NCBI GenBank assembly: GCA_963746805.1
Contig: CAVVCQ010000008.1
Span: forward strand, 930,001 to 994,000
Origin: DATHTC01 sp963746805
GTDB lineage: Bacteria > Actinomycetota > Thermoleophilia > Gaiellales > Gaiellaceae
Length of the DNA: 64,000 nucleotides
Reading direction: 5' to 3'
A model generated the notes under the pieces. The model did not search any database, was not told where the DNA came from, and was given only the letters and a program-made list of their open reading frames with translations. Positions within the stretch are counted from its first letter, which is position 1; each line of letters begins with the position of its first letter. A program made the position numbers and the translations under genes. Below, one piece after another: positions 6,438-14,286 of this stretch.

Positions 6438-8845
6438 CCGAGATCCCGATCGAGACCGAGTCGTCGCCCGACGACCTCGAGATCCCGGGCCTGCTCCCGA
6501 TCCTGCCGCTGAAGGAGACGGTGCTGTTCCCGGAGTCGATGGCCCCGCTCGCGATCGGTCAGGAGCGCTCGATCCGCCTCGTCGAGGACGTCGTCGCCGG
6601 CGAGCGCATGCTCGCGCTCGTCACGGTCAAGGACGCCGAGATCGAGCAGCCGGGCTTCGAGGATCTCCACCCGGTCGGGACGGCCGCGCTGATCCACAAG
6701 ATGATCAAGGTCCCCGACGGGACGCTCCGGATCCTCGTCCAGGGGCTCGAGCGGGTCCGGGTCGTGCGGGGGGTCGACGAGACGCCGTATCTGCTCGGCG
6801 AGGTCGAGGTCGTCCCGGACGAGCTCGTCGAGTCGCGCGAGGTCGAGGCGCTCACGCGCAACGTCCAGTCGCTCTTCGCGCGGATCATCGGGCAGCTGCC
6901 GTACCTGCCCGAGGAGCTGCAGCTGGCGGCCGCATCGGTCGACGATCCGAGCGCGCTGTGCAACCTGATCGCGTCGACGATGCGGCTGAAGGCCGAGGAG
7001 AAGCAGTCGCTGCTCGAGCTGGCCGACGTCGAGGCGCGCCTGCGGGAGACCTCGCTGATCCTGAACCGCGAGCTGGAGGTGCTCGAGCTCGGGACGAAGA
7101 TCCAGTCGCAGGTGCAGTCCGAGCTCGAGAAGGGCCAGCGCGAGTTCTACCTCCGGCAGCAGCTGAAGGCGATCCAGGAGGAGCTGGGCGAGACCGACGC
7201 GGAGCACGCCGAGCTGAACGAGCTGCGGTCGCGGCTCGACGGCATCGACCTCCCGGAGGAGGTGCGCCGCGCGGTCGACCGGGAGCTGGCCCGACTCGAG
7301 CGGCTGCCGGCCGCGGCCGCCGAGTACGGGATCATCCGCACCTACCTCGACTGGATCGCGACGCTCCCGTGGGACGTCATCACCGACGACAACCTCGACC
7401 TCCGCCGCGCGCGCAAGATCCTCGACGACGACCACTTCGACCTCGACAAGGTGAAGGAGCGCATCATCGAGTTCCTCGCCGTCGGGAAGCTCAAGGGCGA
7501 CATGGCCGGGACGATCCTGTGCTTCGCCGGGCCGCCCGGCGTCGGCAAGACGTCGCTCGGCCAGTCGGTCGCACGAACGCTCGGGCGGAAGTTCGTGCGC
7601 CTGTCCGTCGGCGGCGTCCGCGACGAGGCGGAGATCCGCGGGCACCGGCGCACGTACATCGGCGCCATGCCCGGGTCGATCGTCCGCTCGCTCCGCGACG
7701 CCGAGTCGCGCAACCCGGTCGTCCTCATCGACGAGATCGACAAGATGGGCGCGGACTACCGCGGCGACCCGGCGAGCGCGATGCTCGAGGTGCTCGACCC
7801 GGCGCAGAACTCGACCTTCCGCGACCACTACCTCGACCTCCCGTTCGACCTCTCGAAGGTGCTCTTCATCTGCACCGCGAACCAGCTGGAGACGATCCCG
7901 GGGCCGCTGCTCGACCGCATGGACGTGATCCAGCTCTCCGGCTACACGGACGACGAGAAGTTCCACATCGCGCGCCGCTACCTCGTCCCGCGCCAGCTCG
8001 AGGGGCACGGGCTGACGAAGACGCAGTGCACGCTCACCGACGGCGCGCTGCGGCTGGTGCAGCGCGAGTACACACGCGAAGCCGGGGTCCGCGCGCTCGA
8101 GCGGCGGATCGGCGACCTCGCACGCAAGGCCGCCACGCAGGTCGCGCAGGGCAAGGCGAAGCGCGTGCGAATCGACGAGGAGAGGGTGCGGGCATGGCTG
8201 GGGCCGCGGCGCTACTCGGGCGACCCGAGGAAGCGGACGGCCGACCCGGGCGTCGCGACCGGCCTCGCCGTCACGGCGGTGGGCGGCGACATCCTCTTCA
8301 TCGAGGCGACCGCGTACCCGGGAGAGGGCCGGCTCAAGGTGACGGGGCAGCTCGGCGACGTGATGCAGGAGTCGGCGCAGGCCGCGCACTCGTGGGTCCG
8401 CGGGCACGCGGTCGAGCTCGGCCTCGAGCCGGAGTGGTTCCGCGGGCACGACGTCCACGTCCACGTCCCCGCCGGCGCAGTGCCGAAGGACGGGCCGTCC
8501 GCCGGGATCACGATGGCGACCGCGATCGTCTCGCTGGCAACGGGGACGCCCGTGTCGGAGGACGTCGGGATGACGGGCGAGATCACGCTCACGGGCCAGG
8601 TGCTGCCGATCGGCGGCGTCCGGGACAAGGTCCTGGCAGCCCAGCGCGCCGGACTGCACACGATCGTGCTCCCGGCGGAGAACGGCCCCGATCTCGAGGA
8701 GCTCCCGCCCGAGGCGAGGGAGCAGCTGTCGTTCGTCCTAGCCGAGTCGATCGCGGAGGTCCTCGGCGCCGCGTTCGCGAACGGGGTGGGCCGCCTCGAG
8801 CACGTCGCGCCCTCGCCCGTTCCCCAGGCGGCATCGTCCGTGTAG
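6434..8845 (+). CDS. lon: ATP-dependent protease Lon
   Basis: An 803-residue LonA protein. The N-terminal substrate domain (about 15-210) starts LPILPLKETVLFPESMAPL. The AAA+ module carries Walker A GPPGVGKTS near residue 366 and Walker B VVLIDEIDKM. The protease domain has catalytic Ser689 in DGPSAGITMATAI and Lys732 in GGVRDKVLAAQRAG. All key residues are present and there is no frameshift. The GTG start at 6434 overlaps the hsp20 stop. Cytoplasmic degradation of damaged and regulatory proteins is its known role. Confidence 0.97.
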   Translation: MTEIPIETESSPDDLEIPGLLPILPLKETVLFPESMAPLAIGQERSIRLVEDVVAGERMLALVTVKDAEIEQPGFEDLHPVGTAALIHKMIKVPDGTLRILVQGLERVRVVRGVDETPYLLGEVEVVPDELVESREVEALTRNVQSLFARIIGQLPYLPEELQLAAASVDDPSALCNLIASTMRLKAEEKQSLLELADVEARLRETSLILNRELEVLELGTKIQSQVQSELEKGQREFYLRQQLKAIQEELGETDAEHAELNELRSRLDGIDLPEEVRRAVDRELARLERLPAAAAEYGIIRTYLDWIATLPWDVITDDNLDLRRARKILDDDHFDLDKVKERIIEFLAVGKLKGDMAGTILCFAGPPGVGKTSLGQSVARTLGRKFVRLSVGGVRDEAEIRGHRRTYIGAMPGSIVRSLRDAESRNPVVLIDEIDKMGADYRGDPASAMLEVLDPAQNSTFRDHYLDLPFDLSKVLFICTANQLETIPGPLLDRMDVIQLSGYTDDEKFHIARRYLVPRQLEGHGLTKTQCTLTDGALRLVQREYTREAGVRALERRIGDLARKAATQVAQGKAKRVRIDEERVRAWLGPRRYSGDPRKRTADPGVATGLAVTAVGGDILFIEATAYPGEGRLKVTGQLGDVMQESAQAAHSWVRGHAVELGLEPEWFRGHDVHVHVPAGAVPKDGPSAGITMATAIVSLATGTPVSEDVGMTGEITLTGQVLPIGGVRDKVLAAQRAGLHTIVLPAENGPDLEELPPEAREQLSFVLAESIAEVLGAAFANGVGRLEHVAPSPVPQAASSV

Positions 8846-8916
8846 ATTCGGTTTGCGTCGTTCGTGGCGAGGGAACGTTCGGCGCCGACGACCGACGACG
8901 AAAGGAACGGGTAGCG

Positions 8917-9333
8917 ATGGCGACGAAGGACAGGGTCTCGGACGTTCGGCCCTACGTGGAGCGCGCGATCCAGGACGAGGACCTGCGCGACAACATCAAG
9001 GCGGCGTTCCTCGCCGCACGCGACGTGTACAGCGACCTCACGGGTGACCGCGGCGTGAGCGGGCTCGCGACGCGAGTTGCGACCGACCGCGACATCCAGG
9101 ACAACCTGCGCCGGGCCGTGGACGAGCTGCGCGAGGCGAGCGATCGTGTGCGCGGCAAGGAAGATCACTCGGGGCGCAACACGGTGCTGCTCCTCGCCGG
9201 GATCACGCTCGCCGTGCTCTTCAACCCGGTGACCGGGCCGCAGACGCGCTCGTGGATCAAGGACAAGATCCTCGGCCCGAGCGACGACTTCACGTACGGC
9301 GGCGAGGGCAGCGCCGGCAGCAACGGCGGCTAG
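8917..9333 (+). CDS. small single-span membrane protein
   Basis: 138 residues, ATG at 8917 behind AAAGGAACGG. Residues 1-80 are charged and helical (RPYVERAIQDEDLRDNIKAAF, RDIQDNLRRAVDELRE). One helix follows at about 88-106 (NTVLLLAGITLAVLFNPVTG), then TRSWIKDKILG and a Gly/Ser tail. It resembles YtxH-like conserved actinobacterial proteins of unknown function. A TAGATT at 8843-8848, overlapping the lon stop, may be its promoter. Its stop overlaps that of the convergent M23 peptidase by 2 bases. Confidence 0.75.
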   Translation: MATKDRVSDVRPYVERAIQDEDLRDNIKAAFLAARDVYSDLTGDRGVSGLATRVATDRDIQDNLRRAVDELREASDRVRGKEDHSGRNTVLLLAGITLAVLFNPVTGPQTRSWIKDKILGPSDDFTYGGEGSAGSNGG

Positions 9334-10787
9334 GGCGGGCCGGCGGCGGTTCGCGTCGCCGGAACGGACGGCGCGACACCGCCGAGGCCACCGACCGGCG
9401 GGCCGGTCTCCTCGACCGAGACCGGCTTCGCCATGGCCCGCCGCAGCGAGCCCGGGTCGAGGCCGTTCGCGCTGGAGATGTCGGTCGACGAGAGCAGATA
9501 GGCGCCGGGGCTCGGGGCCTGCACCGCGTGGAGCGCCGGCACCCAGCCGGCCCCGGCGACGAAGCGGACGTCCTCGAGGCGCTGCCATGCGAGCAGGTAC
9601 CGGTACGGGTTGATCACGCCGTCGTAGCCGAGGCCGAGCAGACCGACGGGGTGGACCTCGAAGTGGAGGTGCGGCGGCGTGGTCTCGGCGTCGCCCGAGT
9701 TCCCGACGAAGCCGATCACGTCGCCGGCCCTGACGCGCGCGCCGTCGATCGCGAGCGGCGAGAACGCGGACAGGTGTGCGTAGTAGAACTCGTTTCCCTT
9801 CGCGTCGCGGAGCCAGAGGCGCAGGCCGCCGATGTCGTTCCAGCCGACCGAGAAGAGCGTCCCGTCCGCGACCGCGAGGAGCGGCGCCCCCATCGGCGCG
9901 AAGATGTCCTCGCCGTGGTGCCAGCCGACGACGGCGCGGCCGGCGCCGAAGGTGTCGACGAACGACGCGGGGCCGTGGACCGGGAAGACGTAGCCGCCCT
10001 TCGTCAGCTTCGGCTCGACCGTCGGCAGCGGACGGCGGACGACCGGCCCCTTCGACCCGGGCGGCACCTCCTCCGAGGACGGGCGCTTCCTGCCGGCGAC
10101 GGGCGGGGCGGGGGGCGGCGCCGTGTCCTCGACCTCCGGCGCGGTGGCGGCCGCCTCGGCGTAGCCGGCTGCGATGACCGTCCCGGCCGGAAGCCCGCCG
10201 TGGTCGAGGTTCAGGTGGATCTCGAGGGCGGTGACGAAGCCCCGGTAGCCGTCGCCCGCGGGCGCCTCGCCTCGTGCGAGGACGAGCGCGTAGCCCCAGT
10301 CGCCGAGCGCCGCACGCAGCCCCGGCGTCGGCTCGACCGGCGTGCCGCCGATCACGAGACCGCTGATCGACGCGCCGGAGAGGTCTCCGCTCGCCGTGCC
10401 GTCTCGCGCGGTCGCAACCGCGCGGGCCGAGACGGTCTGCGCGGTGATCTCGCCGCCGAAGAGCGACAGCGACTGCACCTCCGCCGACGCGCTCGCGTCC
10501 GCCGCTCCGTCGCTCGAGCTCGCGGATGCGCTGCCGGTGACGGCGCCGCTCGTCACAGCCGAGCCGTCCGCCGGGTAGGCGTACGAGCCGCCGAACGCGA
10601 CGGCGTCGGGCGGGGCGGCGACCTGCGCGGTCACGGCGCCGGCCTGGCCGGGCACCGTCACGCGGATCGCGAAGGCGCGCGCGGACGACCCCGAGCCAGG
10701 GGCGACCTCCTCGGCGTCGGCCCCCGCAGCGGCGAGCAGCGAGGCGAGGCAGAGGCTGGCGAGAACGGCAGGAACGAGCAACCGCAC
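9330..10787 (-). CDS. secreted M23 family metallopeptidase
   Basis: 485 residues with a signal peptide (MRLLVPAVLASLCLASLLAAAGADA). The first 200 or so residues are Ala/Ser/Thr-rich and beta-like with no family I recognise. The LytM/M23 domain lies at about 270-400: HHGEDIFAPMG carries the zinc His and Asp, and TPPHLHFEVHPVG carries the second HxH. It should cut peptidoglycan cross-links or act as a regulator of such enzymes in the envelope. GTG at 10787 follows CATAAT. Convergent with, and touching, the gene at 8917. Confidence 0.88.
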   Translation of the reverse strand: MRLLVPAVLASLCLASLLAAAGADAEEVAPGSGSSARAFAIRVTVPGQAGAVTAQVAAPPDAVAFGGSYAYPADGSAVTSGAVTGSASASSSDGAADASASAEVQSLSLFGGEITAQTVSARAVATARDGTASGDLSGASISGLVIGGTPVEPTPGLRAALGDWGYALVLARGEAPAGDGYRGFVTALEIHLNLDHGGLPAGTVIAAGYAEAAATAPEVEDTAPPPAPPVAGRKRPSSEEVPPGSKGPVVRRPLPTVEPKLTKGGYVFPVHGPASFVDTFGAGRAVVGWHHGEDIFAPMGAPLLAVADGTLFSVGWNDIGGLRLWLRDAKGNEFYYAHLSAFSPLAIDGARVRAGDVIGFVGNSGDAETTPPHLHFEVHPVGLLGLGYDGVINPYRYLLAWQRLEDVRFVAGAGWVPALHAVQAPSPGAYLLSSTDISSANGLDPGSLRRAMAKPVSVEETGPPVGGLGGVAPSVPATRTAAGPP

Positions 10788-10834
10788 GGGAGCGGCCCAT
10801 TATGGGCGAGATCCTGGACGGCCGTCGAGTCGCG

Positions 10835-11266
10835 TCAGCGGCAATTGGCGCAGACGCCGGTCAGCTCGAGCCGGTGCTCGAGCCGGTCGAAGTCGTGTGC
10901 CGCGGCGACGTCGTCGAGCCACGGGTCGAGGCGACAGTCCGCGAGCTCGACCACGCGGTGGCAGCTCGAGCACACGAGGTGGTGGTGGTGCTCCCCGCCG
11001 CAGAGGCGGTAGCACGCCTCGCCCGGGCGGTGCGTGAGCACGTCCACGACGCCCTCGTCGGCCAGGACGGCGAGCGCGCGATAGACCGTCGCGAGACCGA
11101 TCCGCTCGCCGCGTGCGCGCAGGCGCTCGTGCAGCTCCTGTGCCGTCGCGTCGTTCGGCTCGCGGGCGAGCTCGGCGAGCACGCGCATGCGCTGCGGCGT
11201 CGCGCGGACGCCACGCTCGTCGAGCAGCGCCGCCGCCTGCCGCTCCGGTTGCCCAGCCGCCTGCAC
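10835..11266 (-). CDS. Fur-family metalloregulator, Zur-like
   Basis: 143 residues. The winged helix (GVRATPQRMRVLAELA, ATAQELHERLRARGERIGLATVYRALAVLADEG) is followed by the metal-binding dimer domain with HHHHLVCSSCHRVVEL and a final CANC, the two CxxC pairs of the structural zinc site. The divergent ZIP transporter suggests zinc or iron uptake as the target. Fur and Zur cannot be separated from sequence alone. GTG at 11266 with TACCGT 6 bases upstream; a Fur-type box lies 19 bp away, so autoregulation is likely. Confidence 0.85.
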   Translation of the reverse strand: MQAAGQPERQAAALLDERGVRATPQRMRVLAELAREPNDATAQELHERLRARGERIGLATVYRALAVLADEGVVDVLTHRPGEACYRLCGGEHHHHLVCSSCHRVVELADCRLDPWLDDVAAAHDFDRLEHRLELTGVCANCR

Positions 11267-11271
11267 GCCGC

Positions 11272-11278
11272 TACGGTA
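11272..11278. promoter_or_regulatory. overlapping divergent -10 boxes, fur/ZIP
   Basis: TACGGT (plus, 11272-11277) and TACCGT (minus, 11273-11278) overlap by five bases. They face the ZIP ATG (9-base gap) and the fur GTG (6-base gap). One of five such arrangements in the window; the start codons are only about 20 bp apart. Confidence 0.45.
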
Positions 11279-11284
11279 CCAGGC

Positions 11285-11301
11285 GAATGAGAATCATTCT
11301 C
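11285..11301. promoter_or_regulatory. Fur/Zur operator on the ZIP start codon
   Basis: GAATGAGAATCATTCTC is a near-perfect Fur-type box (GAATGA-GAA-TCATTC symmetric arms). It spans the ATG of the ZIP gene, encoding its first residues MRIIL. A metal-loaded Fur/Zur bound here would block initiation or early elongation of ZIP and probably also the divergent fur promoter. Confidence 0.75.
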
Positions 11302-12024
11302 GATACGTCGCTCGTCGCGATCCCGCTCGCGGGGCTGACGGTGCTGTCGACGCTCGCGGGCGGCATCACCGCGCTGCGCCTCGCGCGCGAGCTCTCGACC
11401 GCGATCGCGCTGACCGGGGGCGTCGTCGTCGCGGTCGCGATCTTCCACGTCCTGCCCGAAGCGGTGGACGCGGTCGGCGACGCCCAGCAGGCCGCGATCG
11501 TCGTCGGCCTCGGTTTCCTCGCGTTCTTCCTCGCCGAGCGCGCGCTGGTCCTTCACCACCGCGACGACACCGAGCACGCCCGCGCGCACGCCCGCGTCGG
11601 CACCCTCGGGGCGGCGGGCCTCGCCGTGCACAGCTTCGTCGACGGGCTCGGGATCGGGCTCGCCTTCGGCGTGGACACGGCCACCGGGATCCTCGTCTTC
11701 CTCGCCGTCATCGCCCACGACTTCGCCGACGGGCTCAACACGGTCAGCTTCGTGCTGCGCCAGTCGAACGACCGGCGGCAGGCGATCCGCTGGCTCGCGC
11801 TCGACGCGGCTGCGCCGCTCGTCGGTGCCATCGTGGGCGCGTCGTTGACCGTCTCCGAGCACACGCTCGGCCTGCTGCTCGCCGCCTACGCCGGCTTCTT
11901 CCTCTACATGGGCGCGACCGACCTGCTGCCGCACGCGCACGAGCACCCCTCGGCGCGGCGCGTGCTGCTCACCGTGGTCGGCTTCGGGCTGATCCTCGCG
12001 TTGAGCTTCGTCGGTGGCCACTAG
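11287..12024 (+). CDS. ZIP-family metal transporter
   Basis: 245 residues with about eight membrane helices. ZIP signatures are FHVLPEAVDAVGDA in the first half, HSFVDGLGIGLAFG in helix IV, and HDFADGLNTVSFVL in helix V (the HxxxD/E metal site). A His-rich loop (LHHRDDTEHARAHAR) lies between helices III and IV. It should import zinc or a related divalent ion across the cytoplasmic membrane. The ATG at 11287 is within the Fur-type box. A strong hairpin follows the stop. Confidence 0.9.
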   Translation: MRIILDTSLVAIPLAGLTVLSTLAGGITALRLARELSTAIALTGGVVVAVAIFHVLPEAVDAVGDAQQAAIVVGLGFLAFFLAERALVLHHRDDTEHARAHARVGTLGAAGLAVHSFVDGLGIGLAFGVDTATGILVFLAVIAHDFADGLNTVSFVLRQSNDRRQAIRWLALDAAAPLVGAIVGASLTVSEHTLGLLLAAYAGFFLYMGATDLLPHAHEHPSARRVLLTVVGFGLILALSFVGGH

Positions 12025-12025
12025 G

Positions 12026-12052
12026 CGTGGGGGAACCCATGGTTCCCCCACG
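12026..12052 (+). terminator. terminator hairpin after ZIP
   Basis: A perfect 12-bp stem, CGTGGGGGAACC / GGTTCCCCCACG, with a three-base CAT loop, starts 1 bp after the ZIP stop. No long T-run follows, as is common in GC-rich genomes. Confidence 0.7.
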
Positions 12053-12388
12053 AGCCCCCTCCTTCTCCCTCAGGGCTTCGAGTTTCGTCGGCGTGGCCTC
12101 TCGGGCGGATGAACCGCCCTTCGGCCGAGGGGCCGTCTCTCGCTGCAGTGGCCGGACACGGTGGTGTGGCCTGCGCGCGCGCACCTCCGGTGCGGGCGCT
12201 CCGGCCAGCAGCCGGCTCTCATCGGCACTTGCGTGTCGTGACGGGCGGGATGCGCTGTGCCCCTGGACGGGGCACGCGGCGATCCCACCCGTCCGAGCTG
12301 GCCGAGGCCGGGCCAGGCCCAAGCCGGACATGGTCGTTCAGTGTCCGACACCGGGCATGTCCCGGACCGGCGCTGCCGGTTCCCCGGG
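12053..12388. repeat. non-coding stretch of nested hairpins
   Basis: 336 bp without a credible gene on either strand. It holds several inverted repeats: GGGCGG/CCGCCC around 12090-12115; a nested pair with outer arms at 12240-12251 and 12282-12293 (11 of 12 pairs) and inner GTGCCCC/GGGGCAC at 12257-12263 and 12269-12275; and GGACATG/CATGTCC at 12326-12332 and 12356-12362 enclosing the palindrome GTGTCCGACAC at 12341-12351. This looks like a REP/BIME-type composite or a structured RNA. A family match and copy number would decide. Confidence 0.5.
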
Positions 12389-12781
12389 CTACTCGGCGAG
12401 CTGCTTCTTGGCGAACTCGCGGAAGCGCGCGCGGGCGTCCTCGTCGGGCCCGAGCTGCTCCTCGTCGGCGTACCGCGGATCGGCCGCGATCTCGTCGGCC
12501 ACGGCGCGCACCGCCCGCACGATCTGCTCGCGGTGCGAGGGCTCGCGCAGGAGGAGCTCGACCCAGGTGTCGGTGCCGTCGTACGGCGGCACGTCGTGCT
12601 CGACGAGCAGCTCGCCGAGGACGAGGCCGACGCGGATGTACGCGAACGTCTTGAACGCCAGCAGACGGCGCGGCCGCGAGACGAGGGCGGCGAGCTCGTG
12701 GTCGCTCGCGACGATCTGGTCGACGATGGAGCCGATCGGCTCGTCGACGAGCGGGAGCCAGAGCTCATCCGTCGAAGTCAC
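12389..12781 (-). CDS. conserved-looking protein of unknown function
   Basis: 130 residues, GTG start at 12781. The protein is acidic and mostly helical (TDELWLPLVDEPIGSIVDQIVASDHELAALV, REQIVRAVRAVADEIAADPRYADEEQL) with no membrane helix, signal or cysteine. I recognise no family. Codon use and the lack of low-complexity sequence support a real gene. It lies immediately before the split TauE/SafE genes (15-bp gap), on the same strand. Confidence 0.65.
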   Translation of the reverse strand: MTSTDELWLPLVDEPIGSIVDQIVASDHELAALVSRPRRLLAFKTFAYIRVGLVLGELLVEHDVPPYDGTDTWVELLLREPSHREQIVRAVRAVADEIAADPRYADEEQLGPDEDARARFREFAKKQLAE

Positions 12782-12795
12782 GGGCGAAGCATGCC

Positions 12796-13161
12796 CTAGG
12801 TGGTTCGAGCCCGCCAGACCAGCTGAGCCGCGGCGACGAGCATGAGCACGGCGAAGAGCCGCTGCAGCGTCTCCTCCGGCAAGGACTCGGCCGCCCAGAC
12901 GCCGAGGCCGACCGCGGGGAGCGACGAGAGGCCGAGCACGAGCGACGCCCGCCAGCGCGTGTTGCCATAGCGCTGCTGGCGCCAGAGACCGGCTGCGACC
13001 GTCGGCAGGATCGCCAGCAGCGAGGTCGCCTCGGCGTCCAGCTGCGTCAAGCCGAGCGCGAGGAGCGCGGGTACGAACAGGATCCCACCGCCCACGCCGA
13101 AGAGCCCGGAGAGGACTCCGGCCCCGAGGCCGAGCAGGAGCGCGAAGACGACCGTCGTCAC
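12796..13161 (-). CDS. TauE/SafE transporter, C-terminal half as separate gene
   Basis: 121 residues with about four membrane helices. It opens VVFALLLGLGAGVLSGLFGVGGGILFVPALLALG, the TauE/SafE repeat motif (GxxSGLFGVGGG). Members of the family are usually about 250 residues with two such repeats in one chain; here each repeat is its own gene. GTG at 13161 overlaps the upstream half's stop as GTGA, so the two are probably made together and act as a heterodimer. Putative sulfite, sulfonate or other anion export; substrate unknown. Confidence 0.8.
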   Translation of the reverse strand: MTTVVFALLLGLGAGVLSGLFGVGGGILFVPALLALGLTQLDAEATSLLAILPTVAAGLWRQQRYGNTRWRASLVLGLSSLPAVGLGVWAAESLPEETLQRLFAVLMLVAAAQLVWRARTT

Positions 13162-13502
13162 AGGAGCAGCGTCACGGCGACGACGACGAGCATCAGCGCG
13201 AAGCCGTACGAGAGCGTGCGCACCGGCACGCGTTGCTGCAGCGCCGTTCCGAGCACCGCGCCGACGGCCGCAGGGAGCCCGACGAGGAGCGCGTGCCCGA
13301 CGTCCACGCGCCCGAGCGCGGCGTACGCGATCGTCCCGGCCAGGGCGGTGAGCGCGATCGCCCCCAGCGAGACCGCCGTGGCGGGCCGCTCCTCCCACCC
13401 CGCCGCGAGCACGAGCAGCGGCACGGCAACGATCCCGCCGCCGACGCCGAACAACGCCGAGAAGAACCCCGCCGCGAGACCGATCAGGACGAGGCGCGGC
13501 AC
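13158..13502 (-). CDS. TauE/SafE transporter, N-terminal half as separate gene
   Basis: 114 residues, about four helices, with the repeat motif LIGLAAGFFSALFGVGGGIVAVPLLVLAAG. It pairs with the downstream half gene. The GTGA junction means a split with a maintained reading frame on each side, unlike the single-base frameshifts elsewhere; both halves have their own start. GTG at 13502 has TAGGAT 6 bases upstream, overlapping the otsB -10. Confidence 0.8.
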   Translation of the reverse strand: MPRLVLIGLAAGFFSALFGVGGGIVAVPLLVLAAGWEERPATAVSLGAIALTALAGTIAYAALGRVDVGHALLVGLPAAVGAVLGTALQQRVPVRTLSYGFALMLVVVAVTLLL

Positions 13503-13507
13503 CGCCG

Positions 13508-13514
13508 TATCCTA
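13508..13514. promoter_or_regulatory. overlapping divergent -10 boxes, TauE/otsB
   Basis: TATCCT (plus, 13508-13513) and TAGGAT (minus, 13509-13514) overlap by five bases, with 7 and 6 bases to the two GTG starts. The whole region between start codons is 18 bp, so neither mRNA can have a real leader. Confidence 0.5.
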
Positions 13515-13520
13515 CGGCCG

Positions 13521-14234
13521 GTGGAGCTGCCGCCCCCGCTCGCCGAGCTCGCGTCGAGACCCGGCGAGGCCGCGATCCTGCTCGACATCGACGGGACGCT
13601 GGCCCCGATCGTCGACGACCCGGCGCAGTCGTCCGTTCCCGAGGAGACGCGCGCCGTCCTCCGCGACCTGCTCGGCCGCTACGCGCTCGTCGCCTGCCTC
13701 ACCGGCCGGCCGCAGGAGGTCGCGCGGCGGATCGTCGGGATGGACGAGCTCCCGATCATCGGCGAGCACGGGCTCGAGCTCTCGCCGGAGGCCGAGCAGT
13801 GGATCCCGGTGCTGGCCGGTTTCGCCATGGACGGGCGCTGGCCCGCGGAGGCCAAGCGGCTGACCGTCGCGTTCCACTACCGCACCGCGGAGGACGAGGC
13901 CGAGGCGGTGCGCGTGCTGTCGGGGATCGCCGCGGACGCCGAGCGCGAGGGGCTCGTCGCACGCTGGGGGCGCAAGGTGCTGGAGCTGCGTCCGCCGATC
14001 GACGCGCACAAGGGCACCGGCGTCGTGCACCTGCTCGAGGACCGCGGGCTCCGCCGTGCCATGTTCGCCGGCGACGACCTCACCGACCTGGACGGGTTCG
14101 GCGCGATGGAGCAGCTCGACCACGGCGTGAAGGTCGCGGTGAGCTCGGCCGAGGGCCCGGCGGAGCTGCGGCGGCGGGCCGACGTCGTGGTGGCCGACCC
14201 GGCGGAGCTGCGCGAGCTCCTGCGCCTGCTCTGA
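13521..14234 (+). CDS. otsB: trehalose-6-phosphate phosphatase
   Basis: 237 residues of the HAD superfamily. Motif I is LLDIDGTLAPI with the nucleophile Asp near residue 22; motif II is LTGRP; motif IV is FAGDDLTDLDGF. The PIIGEHGLEL and KVLELRPPIDAHKGTGV segments are typical of OtsB. It removes phosphate from trehalose-6-P in the cytoplasm. No otsA is in the window. GTG at 13521 directly follows the divergent promoter; a bidirectional terminator follows the stop. Confidence 0.93.
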   Translation: MELPPPLAELASRPGEAAILLDIDGTLAPIVDDPAQSSVPEETRAVLRDLLGRYALVACLTGRPQEVARRIVGMDELPIIGEHGLELSPEAEQWIPVLAGFAMDGRWPAEAKRLTVAFHYRTAEDEAEAVRVLSGIAADAEREGLVARWGRKVLELRPPIDAHKGTGVVHLLEDRGLRRAMFAGDDLTDLDGFGAMEQLDHGVKVAVSSAEGPAELRRRADVVVADPAELRELLRLL

Positions 14235-14241
14235 GGAGACC

Positions 14242-14274
14242 GGGAGCCGGGCGAGGTCACGCCACCCGGCTCCC
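14242..14274. terminator. bidirectional terminator between otsB and MFS gene
   Basis: GGGAGCCGGG at 14242-14251 pairs perfectly with CCCGGCTCCC at 14265-14274 over a 13-base loop, between two convergent genes. Confidence 0.75.
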
Positions 14275-14286
14275 GAGCTGGTTGGA

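Noticed and set aside
3996..7000. CRISPR, prophage or insertion sequence in the window
   Set aside because: No regularly spaced repeats, transposase, integrase or phage gene was seen on either strand in the 64 kb.
4481..8659. A 1392-codon open frame on the minus strand running through lon and hsp20
   Set aside because: It is an antisense artefact of GC-rich third positions: only its last part (the second glycosidase) has protein-like sequence. Lon and Hsp20 on the plus strand are beyond doubt.
12109..12654. Long open frames on both strands over the hairpin-rich region
   Set aside because: Arg/Pro/Ala-rich with no motif; they run through the palindromes and into the opposite-strand gene at 12389.
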